Source: Candidatus Latescibacterota bacterium (GTDB lineage Bacteria > Latescibacterota > MVCY01). From it: a DNA stretch of 7,567 nt. Numbering within the stretch: the stretch's first letter is position 1; the number at the start of each line of letters is the position of its first letter. The position numbers and the translations under genes are program-made. The stretch is taken from assembly GCA_030608245.1 (NCBI GenBank), contig JAUWEO010000083.1, positions 1-7,567 of the forward strand, given 5' to 3'. Positions 5,432-7,567 of the stretch are shown in pieces. The notes under the pieces are model-generated. The model was given only the letters and a program-made list of their open reading frames with translations, had not been told where the DNA came from and made no database searches.

Positions 5432-6478
5432 CTATAAAAGATCAAAACAACACTCCTCAAATGCCCGGCAGATGGCCTCGATATTCTCCAACGGCACATC
5501 CGGCTCGCATTCGGCACACAGCATCAATCCCCCCTCCCTGGAACCCAGCTTTGACACTGCCTCCCCGATGTCCTCCCTTATCTTCTCAGAGGAACAGAAG
5601 GGGAAATCTTGCCTGCTGAGATCGAGGTCAACGCAAGCTTTGCCTTTGCATTTTTTCACCAACTCCTCCAGACCATTGGCCCCAAGTTGAGGGTTCAAGA
5701 TGGAAACACCACATTCAATGAGATCATCGATGATCTCCAAGATGTGGCCGTCGCTGTGCAGGTAAACATATGTTCCTGCTTTCCGGCAGGCGCCGAACAT
5801 CCGGACATAACAGGGCTTGATGTATTTGCGGAAATATTCAGGCCCCATCAACACCTGTCTTTGAGACCCCAGATCGTCTCCGAAATAGATCATCTCTGCC
5901 TCTAACTCCAACCATTTGTTGATAAGTCGGATGTTGTGATTCAAGACCATCTCGATAAGAGTATGAAGGTCAGGGGGATCTTCCACAAAGTCTATCATCA
6001 AATTTTCAAATGCCCGTAAGTAATAAAGGCGCATAAACATAAAACCATGGGGAAGTCCACCGGTGGCAAGTTCCCCTTTTTGTCGGGCTTGTTGCAGGCG
6101 TTTGCAAATCATCTCCCAATCCTGTTGTGACCCTCTGTCTGCTGTAACCAAAGGATCCGGTAGCTGGTAGGTCTTCAGGGCTTCCCAGTTCTCCAGAGGG
6201 TGCTTCACCACCTGACCCTCAAGTCCGTCGAAGGTATTATACCAGACACAGCCCCAGCTATCAGTGAGATATTCACCCTGCCGGTAACCAGGCGGAGAGG
6301 AGTCGAAATTTGTGCTCCCTTTCTCATAGGAACCAAAGATCCGGGGATGACGCAAAACCAGTTCCTCCAGCTCTTCCCGGTATTTCTTCCAGGTGGCAGG
6401 CATCAGGCCCACCCGACAGGGAATCCATTCGGGATAGCGAAATTCAACCGCCCGTAAATAGTTTTCTCTGTTGTCCAT
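5432..6478 (-). CDS. URO-D family protein, corrinoid-methyltransferase-like
   Basis: A 348-residue member of the uroporphyrinogen decarboxylase superfamily, in the branch near MtaA/MtbA/CmuA-type methyltransferases. Family features: N-terminal ENYLRAVEFRYPEWIP (5-20); FGDDLGSQRQVLMGPEYFRKY (199-219); VYLHSDGHILEIIDDLIECG (238-257); and LNPQLGAN (261-268). In zinc-dependent corrinoid methyltransferases the strand motif is HxC; here it reads H241-S-D243, so the Cys ligand is an Asp. A cysteine pair CAEC (321-324) sits near the region of the C-terminal Cys ligand. HemE function is unlikely. The ATG at 6476-6478 has GGGAG 6 nt upstream; an in-frame TTG at 6482-6484 abuts that site and is rejected. 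It follows the aldo/keto-reductase-like gene by 113 nt. A methyl-transfer or demethylation role is possible, but no corrinoid protein is in view. Confidence 0.88.
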   Translation of the reverse strand: MDNRENYLRAVEFRYPEWIPCRVGLMPATWKKYREELEELVLRHPRIFGSYEKGSTNFDSSPPGYRQGEYLTDSWGCVWYNTFDGLEGQVVKHPLENWEALKTYQLPDPLVTADRGSQQDWEMICKRLQQARQKGELATGGLPHGFMFMRLYYLRAFENLMIDFVEDPPDLHTLIEMVLNHNIRLINKWLELEAEMIYFGDDLGSQRQVLMGPEYFRKYIKPCYVRMFGACRKAGTYVYLHSDGHILEIIDDLIECGVSILNPQLGANGLEELVKKCKGKACVDLDLSRQDFPFCSSEKIREDIGEAVSKLGSREGGLMLCAECEPDVPLENIEAICRAFEECCFDLL

Positions 6479-6484
6479 AGGCAA

Positions 6485-6489
6485 CTCCC
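6485..6489 (-). promoter_or_regulatory. Ribosome binding site deciding ATG over TTG start
   Basis: GGGAG lies 6 nt before the ATG at 6476-6478 and directly abuts the alternative TTG at 6482-6484, so it supports the shorter protein. Confidence 0.7.
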
Positions 6490-6520
6490 AATTCTGATTA
6501 GTTCGTAAAAAGTCGCATTT

Positions 6521-6555
6521 CCCCTCCCCTGTGGGGGGGGATAAAGGGGAGAGGG
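6521..6555. repeat. Imperfect C-rich/G-rich inverted repeat
   Basis: CCCCTCCCCT (6521-6530) can pair with AGGGGAGAGGG (6545-6555) with one bulged base, around a run of eight G. It lies in the 113-nt spacer between the aldo/keto-reductase-like gene and the first URO-D-like gene. It could be a dispersed repeat or a G-rich structured element; no function is assigned. Confidence 0.4.
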
Positions 6556-6560
6556 AGTCT

Positions 6561-6593
6561 AACCTCCAGTAGGTTTGGAACCTGCGGGAGGTT
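6561..6593. repeat. 15-bp palindrome overlapping a stop codon, family copy B
   Basis: AACCTCCAGTAGGTT (6561-6575) and AACCTGCGGGAGGTT (6579-6593) form a 15-bp inverted repeat with two non-Watson-Crick positions and a 3-nt loop. The right arm shares GAACCTGCGGGAGG with the palindrome at 2300-2328. Its end supplies two bases of the TAA stop (6592-6594) of the aldo/keto-reductase-like gene, so the transcript would fold into a stem directly at the end of that reading frame. No T-run follows on the minus strand. Confidence 0.7.
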
Positions 6594-7422
6594 AAGTGTC
6601 AATAAGCGACTTTTTGCTTCGAGTATTCTGAAGTTTCACTCCAGCCGCACGCTTCTCCAGCAACGCCAAGGAGATTTCAATATCCTCCTCTGCCTCATAG
6701 GGCGTGAGAGTGCCAATAACCACCATATCCTGCTCCCGAATGGTGGACCAGACAAAGGCGAGCCCGGTGGGAGGCAGGAGCCTCCCCGCAGCCAACGGCT
6801 TGATGATCATAACCGGCTTCTTTGCTTGTTGGACTATATGTGCAATCCAATCTGTTTCCACCGGGCAAAGGAAGCCAAGGGCATTATATGCCTGGGTGTA
6901 GCTTGCCAGATCAAGGTTACACCTGTCTGCATAGACAATTGTCTCCGGCATATGGGTGGAGAGTCCCGGGATCATCCCGTGTTCTCGGATCATCTGCAGC
7001 CAGGGCTCTATATCCTCAATGGAGCGGGTGCGGCGATCAACCCGAGGATCGGTAAAGGACTGATGGGGAAAACAGAAAGTGCCACCGTGTTCGGCTGACC
7101 ATTTGATGCCTTCTACCAGGCCAGTTTCCTCTCCATCGGAATCAGGACCTGGTGTGTAGATGGCTATAATCTGCTTGCCAGTCCGCTGTTGGGCCTCTTC
7201 GATTGCCTCAGCCATCAGATCGCTTGGGGGCGCCATAACGGCATTGATGCCGTAGCGCAGGAACACCTCCAGCACATCGGCAATTCTGTCCCTATTCTGA
7301 TATTCCTTGATAAAACGATCCTTCGCAGCACTGGTGTGCGAATAACCGAGGAACCAGTTGGACCCGACGATAATTCGAGGCAGGGAGACCTCGCCGACTT
7401 CAACCCTGGGAAATTTTTCCAT
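6592..7422 (-). CDS. Aldo/keto reductase-like TIM-barrel protein lacking a clear catalytic tetrad
   Basis: A 276-residue soluble protein. The middle and end resemble aldo/keto reductases: IPGLSTHMPETIVYADRCNLD (151-171) and YTQAYNALGF (175-184) mimic the 'G-S-H-P-E-I-A...D-YN-L' strand, KPVMIIKPLAAGRLL (202-216) the 'KPLGGG' segment, and VVIGTLTPYEAEEDIEISLALLE (234-256) the C-terminal cofactor region. The expected Asp-Tyr-Lys-His tetrad is not evident: where reductases read 'GINFFDTA-xx-YG' this has GINAVMAPPSD (58-68), and the Lys strand reads KQIIAIYT (83-90). H120 in CFPHQS is a possible His equivalent. It may be a non-redox barrel enzyme such as a sugar epimerase or lyase, or a reductase with altered chemistry. 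The start has GAGGAG 9 nt before the ATG. It is the first gene of the same-strand run in this window. Confidence 0.7.
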   Translation of the reverse strand: MEKFPRVEVGEVSLPRIIVGSNWFLGYSHTSAAKDRFIKEYQNRDRIADVLEVFLRYGINAVMAPPSDLMAEAIEEAQQRTGKQIIAIYTPGPDSDGEETGLVEGIKWSAEHGGTFCFPHQSFTDPRVDRRTRSIEDIEPWLQMIREHGMIPGLSTHMPETIVYADRCNLDLASYTQAYNALGFLCPVETDWIAHIVQQAKKPVMIIKPLAAGRLLPPTGLAFVWSTIREQDMVVIGTLTPYEAEEDIEISLALLEKRAAGVKLQNTRSKKSLIDT

Positions 7423-7567
7423 ATCACTATGCTCCTCTCATAAGCTAACTCTCCAAAGAAACTTCGCCTCTCTGGGTAGACCAGACCGGCCTTACCTCCA
7501 CCCCACCAATCACCTATCATCAGTCACCAATTAACCAACTATCTCTCTCATAATCGTGGCATTCTCC
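7423..7567. other. Upstream spacer, no gene seen
   Basis: These 145 nt precede the aldo/keto-reductase-like gene. They contain its ribosome binding site (GAGGAG, 7432-7437) and a degenerate run of TTGGTGA/TAGGTGA units on the minus strand at about 7503-7537. I could not pick out a credible -35/-10 pair, so the promoter of the run of genes may lie further upstream. Confidence 0.5.

Noticed and set aside
5432..6478. Assignment of the URO-D-like gene as hemE of heme synthesis.
   Set aside because: The sequence lacks the N-terminal HemE hallmark, matches the methyltransferase-like branch better, and no other heme genes are nearby.
7503..7537. A promoter or operator array from the TTGGTGA/TAGGTGA units.
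   Set aside because: The units are degenerate and irregularly spaced, and no -10-like hexamer at a suitable distance could be found; simple low-complexity sequence is enough to explain it.

Overview
This window carries six protein-coding genes, all on the minus strand. Read in the direction of transcription (high to low coordinates) they are: a TIM-barrel protein resembling aldo/keto reductases; two different uroporphyrinogen-decarboxylase-fold (URO-D family) proteins; an L-fucose/L-arabinose isomerase-type sugar isomerase; a Cys-type sulfatase; and the N-terminal two thirds of an anaerobic sulfatase-maturating enzyme (anSME) that runs off the left edge. Every long plus-strand reading frame lies antisense to one of these genes and looks like a shadow.

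The best-supported functional story is at the left end. The sulfatase has the CSPSR active-site signature, whose cysteine must be converted to formylglycine. The next gene downstream encodes the radical-SAM enzyme that performs this conversion without oxygen. The fucose-isomerase-type enzyme just upstream suggests that a sulfated sugar, possibly a deoxysugar such as fucose, is desulfated and isomerised. The sulfatase has no signal peptide, so it probably acts on an imported substrate in the cytoplasm. The two URO-D-fold proteins belong to a family that includes corrinoid methyltransferases, but no corrinoid protein, transporter, glycoside hydrolase or regulator lies in the window. Their role, and that of the aldo/keto-reductase-like protein, is therefore open.

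The spacers between genes (109 to 331 nt) are unusually rich in palindromes. Four copies of a REP-like element have a GTGGGA head followed by a six-pair stem with compensatory changes, and two of them form an inverted pair. A second inverted pair of G(T/C)AGCCGA-headed hairpins follows in the same spacer. A third palindrome family built on ACCTGCGGGAGG occurs twice. The first two families resemble the REP/REPIN sequences mobilised by RAYT transposases; no transposase is in the window.

The organism cannot be named from this sequence. The oxygen-independent maturase, sulfatase, URO-D paralogues and Shine-Dalgarno-led genes indicate a bacterium, probably an anaerobe or facultative anaerobe with accessory polysaccharide or sugar catabolism. 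Uncultured lineages rich in sulfatases (for example in the Planctomycetes or related groups) are plausible, but this is only inference.
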